Origin: Armillaria gallica
Taxonomy: Eukaryota > Basidiomycota > Agaricomycetes > Agaricales > Physalacriaceae
Length of the DNA stretch: 64,000 nt
Assembly: GCA_037576215.1 (NCBI GenBank)
Contig: JBANDB010000009.1
Span: forward strand, 1,426,001 to 1,490,000
Direction of reading: 5' to 3'
In this document: positions 25,428-36,479 of the stretch, one piece after another
Layout of the letters: each line of letters begins with the position of its first letter
Position numbering within the stretch: position 1 is the stretch's first letter
Notes under the pieces: generated by a model
The model's input: only the letters and a program-made list of their open reading frames with translations
Told to the model about the DNA's origin: nothing
Databases searched by the model: none
Made by a program: the position numbers and the translations under genes

Positions 25428-26584
25428 TCCTCCACGACGTCTTTTTTGATCTCGTCCTGTATTTCTGGTGTCGCGTTCTCCCACTCTTGCTGTGTGATCT
25501 CTTTGACCAATGGGAGATTATTGATGCAGACCCCTTGTCTCTTCGCCTTGTCTTTGACCTTCGGCGCAACCAACAAGTCGTAGTATCTGTTTGAAAACTT
25601 TTGGACAGCTTGGCCAGCACACTTTCGGCTGATGTCCAATTTTACCAACGTCCTCTGCGATTCGACCTGGTGAGGTTTGTGGTTTTGATACCAGCGTCCG
25701 AGTTGCTGTCAATTCATTATTAGGATATCTGGTAACCGAAAAAATAGAATGCTTACCCTCTTCTTCCTCTTCAATTTCTTATCCAGCCTTCTCCTCTCTT
25801 TCTTGGTTACACATACCTTCTTGCATCCAGCCAAACAAAGCTGCGGACCAAGATCCAGTACACTGTCAACCATCTTGGGATATTTTGCTCCAGGAGGGGA
25901 GTTGAACACCCCAATCAACTCAGGTGGTGCCAACCTGGCATTCCCGACTGGATCGAAAAACTTGTTATGATACAAGACCATCCACCATCGCATAAAGTCC
26001 TTTCTCACCCTGGTGAAAAACACTGTCATCACTCCATTTGATGACGAATCCACATATTCGCCTATGCTGGCCTCTAGAAATGACTGCTGGTCAGGATTGG
26101 TCCACCGCTTGTTACTCTTTTCATCGTCAGACGATGAATCCGAAGAGTCCTCATCATCTTCATCCGAGATATCACCTTTGTCTCCTAGTTCTTCATCTGA
26201 ATCACCTCCAAACGCCTCGCCTGAAAGGCCTGTGAACATGTCACCTGAAGTACCTGCGAACACATCGCCTGAAGGCCCTCCAAACACGTTGCCTGAGAAG
26301 AATCCCGCCGCAGCCAGCCTAGACAGAAAATCGGTCATGTCTGATGAGGACGCTGCACTACTGAATGGCAGAGGAGCGATGGCTTGAGCTGACATCTTGA
26401 CAGATGTGAACGGAGGTACTGGAAGCATCGAAGTGGATATACTCGACATTCCATTGGCTGGTAGGCCTTCAGAGACTGCATGCAATGGTGCACGGGAAGC
26501 AACCTGTCCTGATTTTGCATTCCCAGGTATTTTTGATTGAGGGCGAGCATTGCTTTTGGCTTTTGGCTTTGCTGAAGTCCCCAT

Positions 26585-26924
26585 CTGAAACTCCTCTATA
26601 TTAGCAGCATTCCCAACGCGTTAGAACGATGTGAAAGCTTACGGTGAGGCCAATATTACCTGAAAAGTTTCCGCTTGACCACCTAAGAATAGTTTTTTGG
26701 TCTGACAAGGGAGAAAAGCGAAAATGCGGTTTTGATGGCCTTTTTCAGCTGGCACCTGATCTGTCATTCTTGACTGCACTGTACAGAGTTGGATTTACTG
26801 GAGTATGCATACTCCCCTGTTGATATAAATGCCTTGATGCTCTCCATTCCACATCATCCCATTCTCACTCACTATCAACCAGCACTCTCAATTTCAGTTC
26901 TCAGTTCTCAGTTCTGCATTCAAA
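26585..26924. promoter_or_regulatory. Bidirectional promoter with 14-base palindrome and TATA-like box
   Basis: This region separates the starts of the minus-strand passenger gene (26584) and the plus-strand RNase H1-N gene (26925). It holds GAGTATGCATACTC at 26801-26814, a perfect palindrome whose core GTATGCATAC recurs five more times in the KDZ element. TATAAA follows at 26824-26829, about 95 bases before the plus-strand ATG. Roles are inferred from position only. Confidence 0.55.
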
Positions 26925-27670
26925 ATGACACACTTCACCCAAGACCAGTTCGTCACAGCCCTTGCAGCCCTCAGTATTTCACTGCCGCATGCGGAAGGTA
27001 TGTTTGTCGAACTTCTTAAACCAACATATTCTAACCTTACTGTTCAGCGCCAGTTCATCCTGATGCGCACAGTAATAATTTGGCAGAAGCTGCTGCTGGG
27101 GCACTACACAGTTTCTTTTGTTACAACTGCTCCCACCCAAACGTCATTCCAGTGTCAGCTATCCCCACCATGACAGCGGTTCCTCTTGCACGCTCAAGGA
27201 ACCCTGCCCTGCCGGTGTCTGCTGCTGCCACGAGGGATTCGTCTTCTCCTGCACAGGCCCCGACCGCTCACTGCCCTATCATTGCACCCGTTGCACAGTG
27301 CATGCCAGTAGCCTCGTCTTCAGCCATTCCTTCTGGCCCCCTCCCTCAAAATCCCGCCGATGTCCAGCCAGTTGGTGTTGCCGCAGGTACTCCCTCTGTT
27401 GGGCCTGCCCCCTTCTCTACTTCCCCGACTGTCGGACCAGATGGTCCTTGGTATGTTGTTTCGAAAGGCCGCTCTGTTGGCGTCTTCAAGGGGTGGTAAG
27501 TACTCTTTACTCTAATCTGAACGCATGCTTATTTTTCCCTATCTAGGCAAAATGTAAGCAATCTTGTGATGGGGGTGGGGCGCACATGCTTTTTTCATCA
27601 TCCAAGCCGTGCATCGGCTCTCGCCGCGTTTAATGAGGCTCTCACCAACGGTTCTGTGGAGATTCTCTGA
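26925..27670 (+). CDS. KDZ passenger protein with RNase H1 N-terminal (viroplasmin-like) domain
   Basis: Three exons (26925-26997, 27048-27495, 27547-27670) give 214 residues; both introns are short GT..AG introns that keep frame. The N-terminus opens MTHFTQDQFVTALAALS. The middle is Ala/Pro/Ser-rich and probably disordered, with a CYNC pair. The C-terminal about 55 residues start PWYVVSKGRSVGVFKGW and continue with VMGVGRTCFFHHPSRASALAAF, the pattern of the small domain shared by RNase H1 N-termini and caulimovirus viroplasmin (WYxVxxGRxxGIYxxW, then F..F....A...F). That domain binds RNA:DNA hybrids or dsRNA in RNase H1; here no catalytic RNase H follows. It lies inside the KDZ element, divergent from the large passenger gene, so it is probably element cargo. 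Role unknown. Confidence 0.8.
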
Positions 27671-28748
27671 ATGGCCCTGAAAAACACACTTTCTTGGTAT
27701 TTCTTGGACACTTTCTTGGACCCTTTCAGTTGTAGTCTCCGTGCTAATTTTCATTGGTAGTTGCGGCTATAAGTTTTATGCATGTAGTTGAATCGCGCTC
27801 CTTACAAACATCCACTCCTTAGCTGTGTCTTTTTTTTAAGTTATTTTTCGCAGTACATATTCATTACTCTTTACTGTTACCCTTCCCTCCCCTTCTTGCC
27901 ATACTCCTCCCAAGGCTTAGTCGCTCAATATACTGTTTGTCACCCTGAATTACATGTCATGAGAACCACAGAATGTATCAGCCTAAGAATAATGCGCAAC
28001 AACTTGAATCAAGTACTCCTCCCCAATGTATCCAACGAGTTTGCTATTTGCACCACGAACAAGCACGACAGACCAGCTCATATGGACCGAGACATCAGAT
28101 GTCCCCACCTTTCCGTTACCACACTGTAGTCATCTATCAATGTTCAAAGAAGAGAATCTAAATCATGACTCATTTCCCAGCGTCGATGGGTAGGGAAACA
28201 AGGGGTCAAAGTCGCTGATAATATCATCTATATTATTTTCTTCTGAATAATGATGAGCGCATATTGATGATAGATTGAGAAGGCGACTACTACTTAGTTT
28301 TGACAATGATGTCAGATCCAAATATAGCTGATCATGATCACTTTTGCCTCTCTATTACGAATACGAGTATGCATACCCTGACAGTCACTGGCTGCTCCAC
28401 TCCCAACCTCTGACTGTAATCCAAGAAATTGACGTTGAATGTTTTGCAGGGAGCAGGTCAATGGCCACGCATATTCAAGCATCGGATCGTACATTTAGGC
28501 AGAATAAGATAGCATACTCTTGTTGCCAGCCCATCCTTCTAACCTATGGCCTATGTACCCTGGCCATCATGTAGCAGTACCAACCCTTGCTAAATGCGAA
28601 TTCGACCTCGCCTTGTCACCGCTCTTTATCATCACTGAAGCTACCTCTGCTCTCCAGTGTAAAATGCACTCCATGGTACTATTTTTGACAGGAAAGAAGT
28701 TGCCTTCAGTGGAATTAGTCTCCTTGCTATGTCTGGAGGTTGATGAAG
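27671..28748. other. KDZ internal spacer, no recognised gene
   Basis: No coherent gene found. One GTATGCATAC palindrome lies at 28367-28376. Open frames on both strands are short and in conflicting phases. The 28567-28842 minus frame overlaps the end of the neighbouring broken gene in the wrong phase. Confidence 0.45.
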
Positions 28749-29222
28749 TCAATGTTGAGCGGTTAAGTTCCCGGCCAATTTTTGCAATTCTTCCTCCACG
28801 TGCATCCATCCATCCATCCTTCGAGGACCTGGAAGTATTCATTAGTCACTACTAAAGATAGAGCTTACGAGCACGTATGACTCGCAAAGACTGCACACTA
28901 TCTAAATAGCGAATAAACCCTATGAAATGTCGGTCCATCACGGAACTGGGGTATTCAGCGACAAAGATGCGCAGGAATCCTCGCCACCAGACCTCCAAAT
29001 AGCCATGGTATATTGCATTGAGGTACCCCTCATGATATCAAGCAAGAAATCTCTCCTTTGTGATATCCAGGGTGAATTTGCCGTCGAGGGTGCGAATTAT
29101 CCTTGAGTGATCCTGCATTGATCTAGGGTATGACAGTATGTGAGACGTAGTCGTAAAAAGATGTTAAAGGGTTCATACATGATTTGAGACCTAAAGAGAG
29201 GAGAGAGGTGTGATGCTGTCAT
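28749..29222 (-). pseudogene. Small KDZ passenger gene with an internal TGA
   Basis: It starts MTASHLSPLFRSQ at 29222. After a GT..AG intron it continues MQDHSRIIRTLDGKFTLDIT, then EGYLNAIYHGYLEVWWRGF and VMDRHFIGFIRYLDSVQSL, and a last exon ending VEEELQKLAGNLTAQH. An in-frame TGA at 29038-29040 interrupts an otherwise clearly protein-like sequence (FLA then TGA then YHEGYL). The phase across the last intron did not fit cleanly, which may indicate another indel. I do not recognise the family. The composition, with many aromatic and acidic residues, resembles the small gene at 35855-36479. Confidence 0.55.
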
Positions 29223-29522
29223 CTCAGAGTCGTGGAGATGGGAGGAAAATGTTAAGAGGATCTGTGTGGGAATCTGAATCAGAAGGAGTGGGCATTTATA
29301 TAGACATCGTATAACAGAATTTATTCAGTCTTAAATATATGGTGACTGCTATGACTGACATGCAATTGCAATTTCGACTCATTTGAAAGAGATTCCAGCT
29401 GTTAGTGTATATTCCAGACACATTTATTTCGATACGATGAGACTGTCATATGAAAAGATGAAAATGGTATAAGCTGCACCAATTGATCACGGTCACAACT
29501 TGGACCATCTTCTCTCACTCTC
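29223..29522. promoter_or_regulatory. Divergent intergenic region of two passenger genes
   Basis: This separates the starts at 29222 (minus) and 29523 (plus). A TATA-like tttatatag lies near 29296. No copy of the GTATGCATAC palindrome was found here, unlike the other divergent pairs. Confidence 0.35.
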
Positions 29523-30391
29523 ATGGCACCACCGAAAAAATATCTTACTTTGGAAGCCAAGCAACAGTTGCTCTGTGACAACAGCAAATGTTATTATGAG
29601 AGGTACGCTATCTCGAAACCCAAGCATATTTCATTTATCATTGTACGAAGGCATAAGCACAAAATTCATTGCCACAGGGCTGCCTACTATGATGCTCAAC
29701 ATGCCGGGAAGAAATCTAGGTACGCACTAGTTGATATGTATAAGTTTTAACTTGCTCTCACCATTGCACATCACTAACAGGCGCTCTGAATCTCATCCTG
29801 ATGCAAGGAAACAGACTCATGCCAAGAGAGTCGGCAAGACCAATGCACTTGAAATCCAGACCATAAGGTACTGACGTTCCTTTCAGTATCTAATCTTCTA
29901 CATTATACTGATGTTAACTAAAAAGCAGAGCAACTGTACATTATCTGAAATCCACGAGGGTCAAGCTAGCGTCTCCTCCTCCACCTCCCCCTCCTCCGCC
30001 TGTTGATGTGTTTCCCAAACTCAGCGACGAGGCCAAGGTTCTTCGGGATGACTTTGACTATTTCATTGGAGGCGTGTCGCTCACAAGCTTCATAAAGCAC
30101 CTCTTGAAAAAATATTTCAGATCGGACTCCAAGCGCCAAGGACAAATCGCCATATTTGTAGAACCTCTAGATGAATTGTACCAATTTCAGAAGAGCTACG
30201 GATGCATCGTTGCGCAATCCCTGAGGATCGAAGGACCAAGTACTAGACATCTTGGACTAGAGCAAGAGGGTCAATCGATTGGAAGAGCCATCGAATGGGT
30301 AGAGGATATCTGGCATTGTGCGATTGATGGACCAGGCAACTTAAGACTTGCATACAACAGGCAACTGATGGCGTGGCAAAGGAGGGTATAA
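29523..30391 (+). CDS. KDZ passenger protein, basic N-terminus, unknown function
   Basis: Four exons (29523-29602, 29678-29719, 29781-29867, 29929-30391) keep frame through three introns and give 223 residues. The N-terminus MAPPKKYLTLEAKQQL followed by CYYERAAYYDAQHAGKKS is basic and resembles the leader of the gene at 30611-31170 and of many Agaricomycete hypothetical proteins that start with a K/R-rich helix. A run of nine prolines near residue 80 separates it from an alpha-helical, mixed-charge C-terminal half (DDFDYFIGGVSLTSFIKHLL, AIEWVEDIWHCAID). I recognise no domain. It sits inside the KDZ element between other passengers. DNA binding by the basic leader is only a guess. Confidence 0.65.
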
Positions 30392-30610
30392 TTAAATATT
30401 GTCGCTACAAAACGCAAGCTCCTGGCTGTCATACTTAACCTGCAAACTATTGAGGCCAATCATTGCCTCGCATAAAATAACCTCTAGCCAGTATATCAGC
30501 TGCTCAATGGGTGCCAAAACAGTTTGAACGTAAGCCATCTCTTTTCTGACTCCCGTTAAATTCAAGACCACATGCTCGTATTCCTGTGCTGAGTTTTCAA
30601 GTGAAGAAAG

Positions 30611-31170
30611 TCAAGTAATAGCATTGTTGATGAGACTCCGAAACCCACGGGGATGTCTTGAATTAATGGTACTGAGATATTCATGATATATGCTCTCAGC
30701 AAAGCATTGCAGACTGTTTTCAGTTAGTAGGCTGAATCTCCATCCTAGATGCTCAAGTTGGTCCAATGTTGCAGCCAACTCAGAGCTACGCCTACAAACA
30801 ATGTTCAAACCGGCTAGCCTGACAGTATATTGACACGTACTGTGTATGGGTTTCTCCGGCATTGACCTCAATATCGATATTATGTGCTGCCCGTTGAACC
30901 AAGGGCTCGAGACATCTGGATCCGTGTTCAGGACCATGAAACAAAGAGGTGTCATGCCACTTACCCTTTTGACTTTTTTTTGGCCTTTTTAGCAATAGCC
31001 TGGTAGGTGTTGCACCGACGTTTGTTGATGTTAAGCCGATGTCTGAGAATCTTGATTAGCAAATCATACTCTGGAGCCGTTTTGACTGACATTTGATAAC
31101 TTTGACAACTGCTGGCATTGTGAGCAGCTCTACGCTCCTCTTCACTTTTGGGTGTGTGTTGTGAAACCAT
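30611..31170 (-). CDS. KDZ passenger protein, basic N-terminus, unknown function
   Basis: Three exons (31170-30965, 30915-30841, 30791-30611) join in frame to 153 residues. The N-terminus reads MVSQHTPKSEEERRAAHNAS, then a basic stretch HRLNINKRRCNTY and KKAKKKSKG, followed by LVQRAAHNIDIEV and a helical C-terminus with LAATLDQLEHLGWRF and HEYLSTINSRHPRGF. The leader is similar in style to the 29523 gene. It is convergent with that gene and divergent from the 31548 gene, sharing with the latter a promoter region that contains three palindromes. No family is recognised. Stop and start are clear, but the first intron is only about 50 bases. Confidence 0.6.
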
Positions 31171-31547
31171 AGCAATGACTGAAAAGAAAGGATACTGTCA
31201 AACTGAACAATGGACGACGTATGTCAAGGGCACGTGAGAGACGCTCTGCATACTCCAGCAAGGGAATAAGAACGGTGATTACGAGCCGTCAGTATGCATA
31301 CTGCATTGCAGTATGCAGAGTGGACTGTCTTGGTATGCATACCGTCGAAATGAGGATTATGCAGACCGAGTGCTCTTGAAGTATACATACTCGCAGTGGA
31401 TTGGTATGCATACCAATGTCGAAACGAGGATCTCTGAAAAGTATAAGACTAGGATGATCACAATAAACCACTTACCAAAATGTCTATTGGCATGCGGTGC
31501 ATTACTTTCGTGTTTTGTGATTCCTACTGACAAGCGATGACCTTAGC
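31171..31547. promoter_or_regulatory. Bidirectional promoter with three palindromes and a TIR-like block
   Basis: GTATGCATAC occurs at 31292-31301, 31333-31342 and 31404-31413. AGTATGCAGAGTGG at 31310-31323 is identical to bases 18391-18404 of the element's left terminus. CTCTGCATAC, the inverted half-site, is at about 31244-31253. The region thus carries transposon-end sequence between the divergent starts at 31170 and 31548. It may be a regulatory site, a transposase binding site, or the end of an older element now captured inside. Confidence 0.6.
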
Positions 31548-31996
31548 GTGACCATGAAGCAGCGGGTATTTCTCAAGCCATACCTCGATATGTATCGTAG
31601 GGCAAAAGCCGAAGTGAGTCATAATCCTGGTGTCTTTGCCAGATTTCAGTCCTGCATATGGGAGCTGTGGCAGGCTCGCTGGCGACCAGAAATAAAACCT
31701 TTAGTGGATTCAGAGGAGAAGGATGTTCGAGCATGGCATAGACATCGCCAAAAGGTAAGCTTGCATGTCATACTGCATATTACTAGTTCGCTGAGGTTTC
31801 ATTCAAGGATCTTCTATTGATTGTTCATGCATACACAATGTGGGATTGCTTCTACATCAGATCGAAGGGAGTCGGAGTGAAAAAGAAGAAAACAGTTATG
31901 TACAGCAGATCCAAGGATACTGACAAATCCATTGGTGCACGGCGCAGTAGTAGAGTACCCAAGCCAACCAAACACACGGATGCTAGTAGTGAATAA
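31548..31996 (+). CDS. Small KDZ passenger protein, unknown function
   Basis: Two exons (31548-31754 and 31808-31996) give 131 residues. It reads MTMKQRVFLKPYLDMYRRAK, then FARFQSCIWELWQARWRP, then after the intron DLLLIVHAYTMWDCFYIRSK and a basic tail (KKKKTVMYSRSKD, RRSSRVPKPTKH). Exon joining is phase 0 and clean. The aromatic WELWQARW block and basic tail are the only visible marks, and I recognise no domain. It lies directly upstream of the KDZ transposase on the same strand and could be its N-terminal partner gene. Confidence 0.6.
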
Positions 31997-32191
31997 CCTT
32001 GTTGCCATCTGTTTTCCAATAGCTTCTAAACAGGCTTCTTTGAGACCGTCAAGCACGAGAGTTAGACAAGAAGTTTGTTCTGGTCGTCTCCGTGTTTCTA
32101 GTTCTCAGAGAAGTATCATGCTCTTATTATACAAGCTACTATACTGAGCATTCTGCATAGTCCTGACAGGTGCTGGCGCTCTTAAAGAACG

Positions 32192-35100
32192 ATGTTACAA
32201 AGGCAAAGCCTCAACACTACATTTTCTGTCCAACAATGCTTAACTACCGTCCTAAGAAGCATGGACAGGCATGTCCAGCCAGGGAATTCAGAGTCGAAGA
32301 CAAGGATGATGAACAGCCCCCCCCTGCCACAGCTGGACCATTATCAGCACACTCAATTTAGTTTGAAGGGGACCAGCACTCGATCAAGTGCACACACTAC
32401 GACACTTTCGCTCCCTTCACTAGGACTACACCATCCTTCAACAGCCATAGAGCCTTCTCGCTTTGCGCCGGAACTGCTCCCATCATCTTTTTTGGATCCA
32501 GACTATGCACCATCTGCTGAACTGCCAGGCAGGGATGAGGAACATTCCAGTACTCGTGCTCCTAGGCCACTGGGCGTAAGTTGAAATCCCATGCTAATCT
32601 AATTGTCCTGATCTTCTCTGTTAGGATCATCCACTCCTTGTGTGGTGCAGTCAACGCTCAGTTTTTCTCGACGAAATGCTTAAACTCGATGCATTTGAAG
32701 ATGACGGTGACAACGGAATATGTGACGCATGTACGATTAGTCCAGGAATATATCGCTGTCTTTCCTGCATGGATGCACGACACCTGTGCCAGACTTGTAT
32801 TGTGGACGAACATGCATGCTCACCCTTACACAGGATAGAAGTAAGCTTCGCTTTATAAACATGAGCATAATTCACCGATACTTGGATAGGAGTGGCGAGC
32901 ATCATTTTTCTGCAAAACCACTCTCGCAAAGCTTGGTCTCAGCTTCCATTTGGGCCATAAACTTGGAATGCCGTGCCCATCTCCTGTCATTAATACTAAA
33001 TTTGTTGTTATTGATGTGGACGGCATCCATACCGTCAATATAGCCTTTTGTGATTGTACCCAAGGTATTGAACGACACATACAGCTGCTTCAACGAAGGC
33101 TGTTTCCTGCTACTACAATTTACCTGCAGACTGCCATCACATTTCGAGTTCTTCACCTATTTCAATTGCTTTCGTTTATGTCAAAGGTATCGGCATACAA
33201 ATTTTATCATACTCTGGCTTGGGTAACCGATAACTCCGGGATGTATACGCCTCCAGTGAAGTTTTTTCTGATGTGTTAATATAACATTCCTGATTGGTTT
33301 CAGGATCGCTATCAGACGTTTCTTTGTGTTGTAAGAGAGTGGCGCCATATTCGTGCTCTGAAACGATTTGGATGTGGGCATGAACCTGGAGGAATTGAGG
33401 GTACTCGCCCAGGTGAACTCGCCCTTCATTGTCCGGCCTGCCCTCAACCTTGCATAAATTTACCCCCAAATTGGAGGGACGATATGTATGTTGCCTTATA
33501 TATGACATGTCTCATATTTACAGTTTTCTTCCTTTAGATCTAGGCGCTGGTTATATCGGTTGTTCCTTGGTATCGATGCCAATTTTCAACTCTGTTGATT
33601 GAACGTCTCCAGTAACAATGCTGACCCTGGCCTGAACGAGGGCTATGCATACTTTGTCGAAGAATGCGCTTTCCAGACACATCTCAACGCTTTTGGCAAG
33701 ATCATACCTGAGGAGGAGAAGAGCACCTGCAATAATCATGACGCCGTCAAACTTGCGAACAGCAGAGGAGGTCAAGGTGCAGCAGCAATGGGTGTGGGTG
33801 CCGTTGTCTGCGCGTGGCACGATATGAAGCGCCCTTTGTCAGTTGGAGACCTCCAAAAGGGTGAAAGGTGTGGAATGCATATTCTGTTTCTAATTTGATG
33901 CTCATCGCTGGTGATATAGATACCTTAATATGGATTATTTCATGTTATCAACACTTACATGCGACTCACCTCCGGATTTGGTAGTCTTGTATGACATTGC
34001 ATGTCAATGGCATAAGAACTTCTTTAGTCGGATTTCTAAGTATCCCGAGCATCTCTGACCGGAGCAATTAGAGCGGAATATTCTCTATCTAGTACCAAAG
34101 TTCCACCTTCCTGCCCATATCCTCCAATGTTGCGACAATTTCTCTTTCAACTTCTCATCCAAGGTTGGCCATACCGATGGCAAAGCTCCAGAACATGGTT
34201 GGGCTGCCACTAATGTGTTAGCAAGCAGTACAAAGGAGATGGGCCCTGGTTCTCGCAGAGACACTCTTGACGACCATTTTGGAGATTATAACTGGCGAAA
34301 AATCATCATTTTGTGTACGTCATTCCTTGTGGAACATACAAAAGTGGCTAATGCTTGGTCTCAAGCTGATACCCTCTGTGATCGACTGAAGGTGGCATGG
34401 TCAGCTTGTCTAGAGCACATCATAGAGTTCATCAGCTACGAGGAAGCCCTAAAGGCCGATCACTCAGCATCAGTTGAGTTGTGGAGACAAATGGTTCTTA
34501 AATGGGAGCAAGACCGAACCCAGACAAATCCCTTCTCGCCGAGATTGCATTGTATGTAGCAGTTGTATCCCTTAACAAAAAAGATGTCTTTCTTATGTGC
34601 TGTAACTTGTAGCTGTAACAGAAACTGCAGTCTGCCTCGAGCTTGCCAAAGAAGAGAAATCTGTATCACTTGTCGAAATCCGTCATGATGTAAGTCCAAG
34701 CGAGTTCATTGCACAGGGACTTCAGCTGGAGGAGGCTCAGTGAGTGTCTTGTTGTGGTTCGTTACTAAACGTTATTGATCAAATGGATAGGGTTCGACTG
34801 CAGGATGATATGAACGCACTTGGTTCTCACGCAACAGATTTGCAGCGCTCAAAAGTTCAAACACAGGCAAATCACATTGGGCGGAAAATCGAGGCCTGGA
34901 TAGATGTCCAGAAGGTATACATGCCTAGGACCACCCTTCTCCGGGTCAGGGATGATGACCGTTGTCCAGCTGGTACCGAAGTGCACCCATCAAAAATCCC
35001 GCTGTATCTCCCTTCAGCAGCATTGAAACTCAATGCTGTTGATCCAACAACCCAAATCACAGTCATTGACGACGAACGACGTCTACGACTTGCTCAAGCC

Positions 35101-35835
35101 AATGACACATTGGCCTCACTACATGACCATCTCCTGCTCAGATCGTACCTGACAGTCTGGCGTCAGCGCTTTAATCGGGGTCAGTGTTATGGAACGAAAG
35201 CAAACACGTTGCTTCACCGAGTGGAGACCAAGATTGCAGCAGATGTAGCCTGGTACCAGCGTATATATGCGGCCTTGGATACCGTCTCGACCAAATCAAA
35301 CCGATTTGAATGGCAGGGTGTCCTTCTCCCTCTCAAGGATGGGGATGTTCATGGATTAGATCAGTACAATGAATCAATATCAGAAGGGCATCGCAATCTG
35401 TCATGGATCTGGAAGACAAATCTACAAGGTGGTGACGAGGGACTGCAGGAGGGTAAGCAGATTGTAGTTTTCTTCTTACAAAATTTGACTATCTATCCCC
35501 TTATAGCATTGCAGATCGAGTGGTGTAAGTCTTGTGCATGAGCCCAACACTGGCAAGAAGAATGCGAGTTGCTGACAGAAGAGATGCACCATGTCCAGGT
35601 CACTTTCACATGTTATGCACAATTGTGGACCACCCAGGCGACATTGAAGGATCTCCCCGGTACAAAAGCTTATGCTTTCAGGCAAGCTGCACTATGGAAC
35701 AATCTATACGAGAAAGCTGAAGCTAAGTGGCTTGAGCTGCAGGCATCCTTCACTTTGACTTCGACGGAGATAGCCATCTCTATTACTGACCTAGATAATC
35801 GTACTACAGACGCGGTATTTTTTAATGAAGTTTAG
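32192..35835 (+). pseudogene. CxC2-type KDZ transposase, three internal TGA codons
   Basis: A Ser/Pro-rich first exon is followed by DHPLLVWCSQRSVFLDEMLK and the cysteine cluster (ICDACTISPGIYRCLSC, CQTCIVDEHAC, PLHRIE, AFCDC) typical of the CxC2 domain. Then come FMSKVSAYKFYHTL, REWRHIRALKRFGCGH and LHCPACPQPCINLPPNW. The KDZ catalytic part shows FLGIDANF, LYDIACQWHKNF and APEHGWAATNV with MGPGSR and LDDHFGDYNW; by family knowledge the D, D and E in the three blocks form the active site. Introns are short and keep frame. In-frame TGA codons occur at 33596-33598, 34056-34058 and 35539-35541, each where I recall the family having arginine, suggesting CGA to TGA decay. The exact start is uncertain. 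Confidence 0.85.
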
Positions 35836-35854
35836 GGACAGTAATCATGTATTA

Positions 35855-36479
35855 TCAAAGCTCCATTTCAAACTGAGTGTCAAACTGAGTCGGTCGTACA
35901 ATGACCCATGGATGCCCAAAGACATGGCAAATCTTTTGGAACTCACAGCAAATAATGTCCTCCAAATCATCCAAAATCTCCAGGACCTTCCGATCTTCCA
36001 ACCCATCTGGCGCTTGCTTGAGAAAGTACCACCTATGTTTAAGCCCCATAATATAAAGTGTAAAAATTTCCTATTCAATCGAAGTTTAAGTCAGAAGAGA
36101 AGAACGGATGGTAGGACAGGACATATGATTTTACGTTGCTCTGTATCCGCTAGGCACTCTTCGTCGATGTACATCGCGAATTCATCTTCAGGCCAGGAAG
36201 AGAACCATGAATCATACAATTTCTCAAAGAAAGGCAACACTCTGTGCTCCAAAACAGCTTCTTCAAATGCAGGACCGAATTCTGCAAGCCAGAGTTGTTG
36301 CTCTAGAGAGTACCATAGTCGGACAGCATAGTCGTGCTTGACCGGACCTGTGAAAACACTGATAATTGTTCTGTAAGAGCGTCAGCACTAGTCAGAATCT
36401 GTGTGAAAATATCTTACCAAGAACCATCCCCAATTCTGTTATATTGATGATAATGGAACAAGTCCATATCGAAGGACAT
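35855..36479 (-). pseudogene. Small KDZ passenger gene, probably damaged
   Basis: The minus strand reads MSFDMDLFHYHQYNRIGDGS at 36479. After a consensus intron (gtaagat to ttacag) it continues TIISVFTGPVKHDYAVRLWY and SLEQQLWLAEFGPAFEEAVL, and farther on YDSWFSSWPEDEFAMYIDEE. A last exon reads GLKHRWYFLKQAPDGLEDRK and ends FDTQFEMEL. The protein-like quality is strong, but joining exon 1 to exon 2 creates a TGA and the last splice does not keep phase, so I infer damage or unusual splicing. No family is recognised. It is the rightmost passenger, reading toward the transposase end. Confidence 0.5.

Larger units (their letters stand above)
19610..26584 (-). pseudogene. Large KDZ passenger gene, cut by a hAT insertion
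   Basis: The first exon (26584 to about 25750) encodes a basic leader, repeats of a GDVFAG-like motif, an acidic D/E/S run, then WTNPDQQSFLEASI and FFTRVRKDFMRWW. A spliced second exon continues through QQEWENATPEIQDEIKKDV to VVEEKE at 25428. There a hAT element intervenes, and the frame resumes exactly at 21552 as LIAKLKGVKPGNIHLSPEQK. Further exons give ELGNIFNQLVALSDWGFVI, a long S/P/N-rich segment (21067-20040) and a final exon with WWNTLQPTWRQTA and GIITILFGLFWWG, ending KRRR. It resembles an uncharacterised gene family that I recall as very common in Agaricomycete genomes; no domain name is known to me. Without the hAT the frame looks open, so inactivation is recent relative to the gene. 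Confidence 0.7.
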
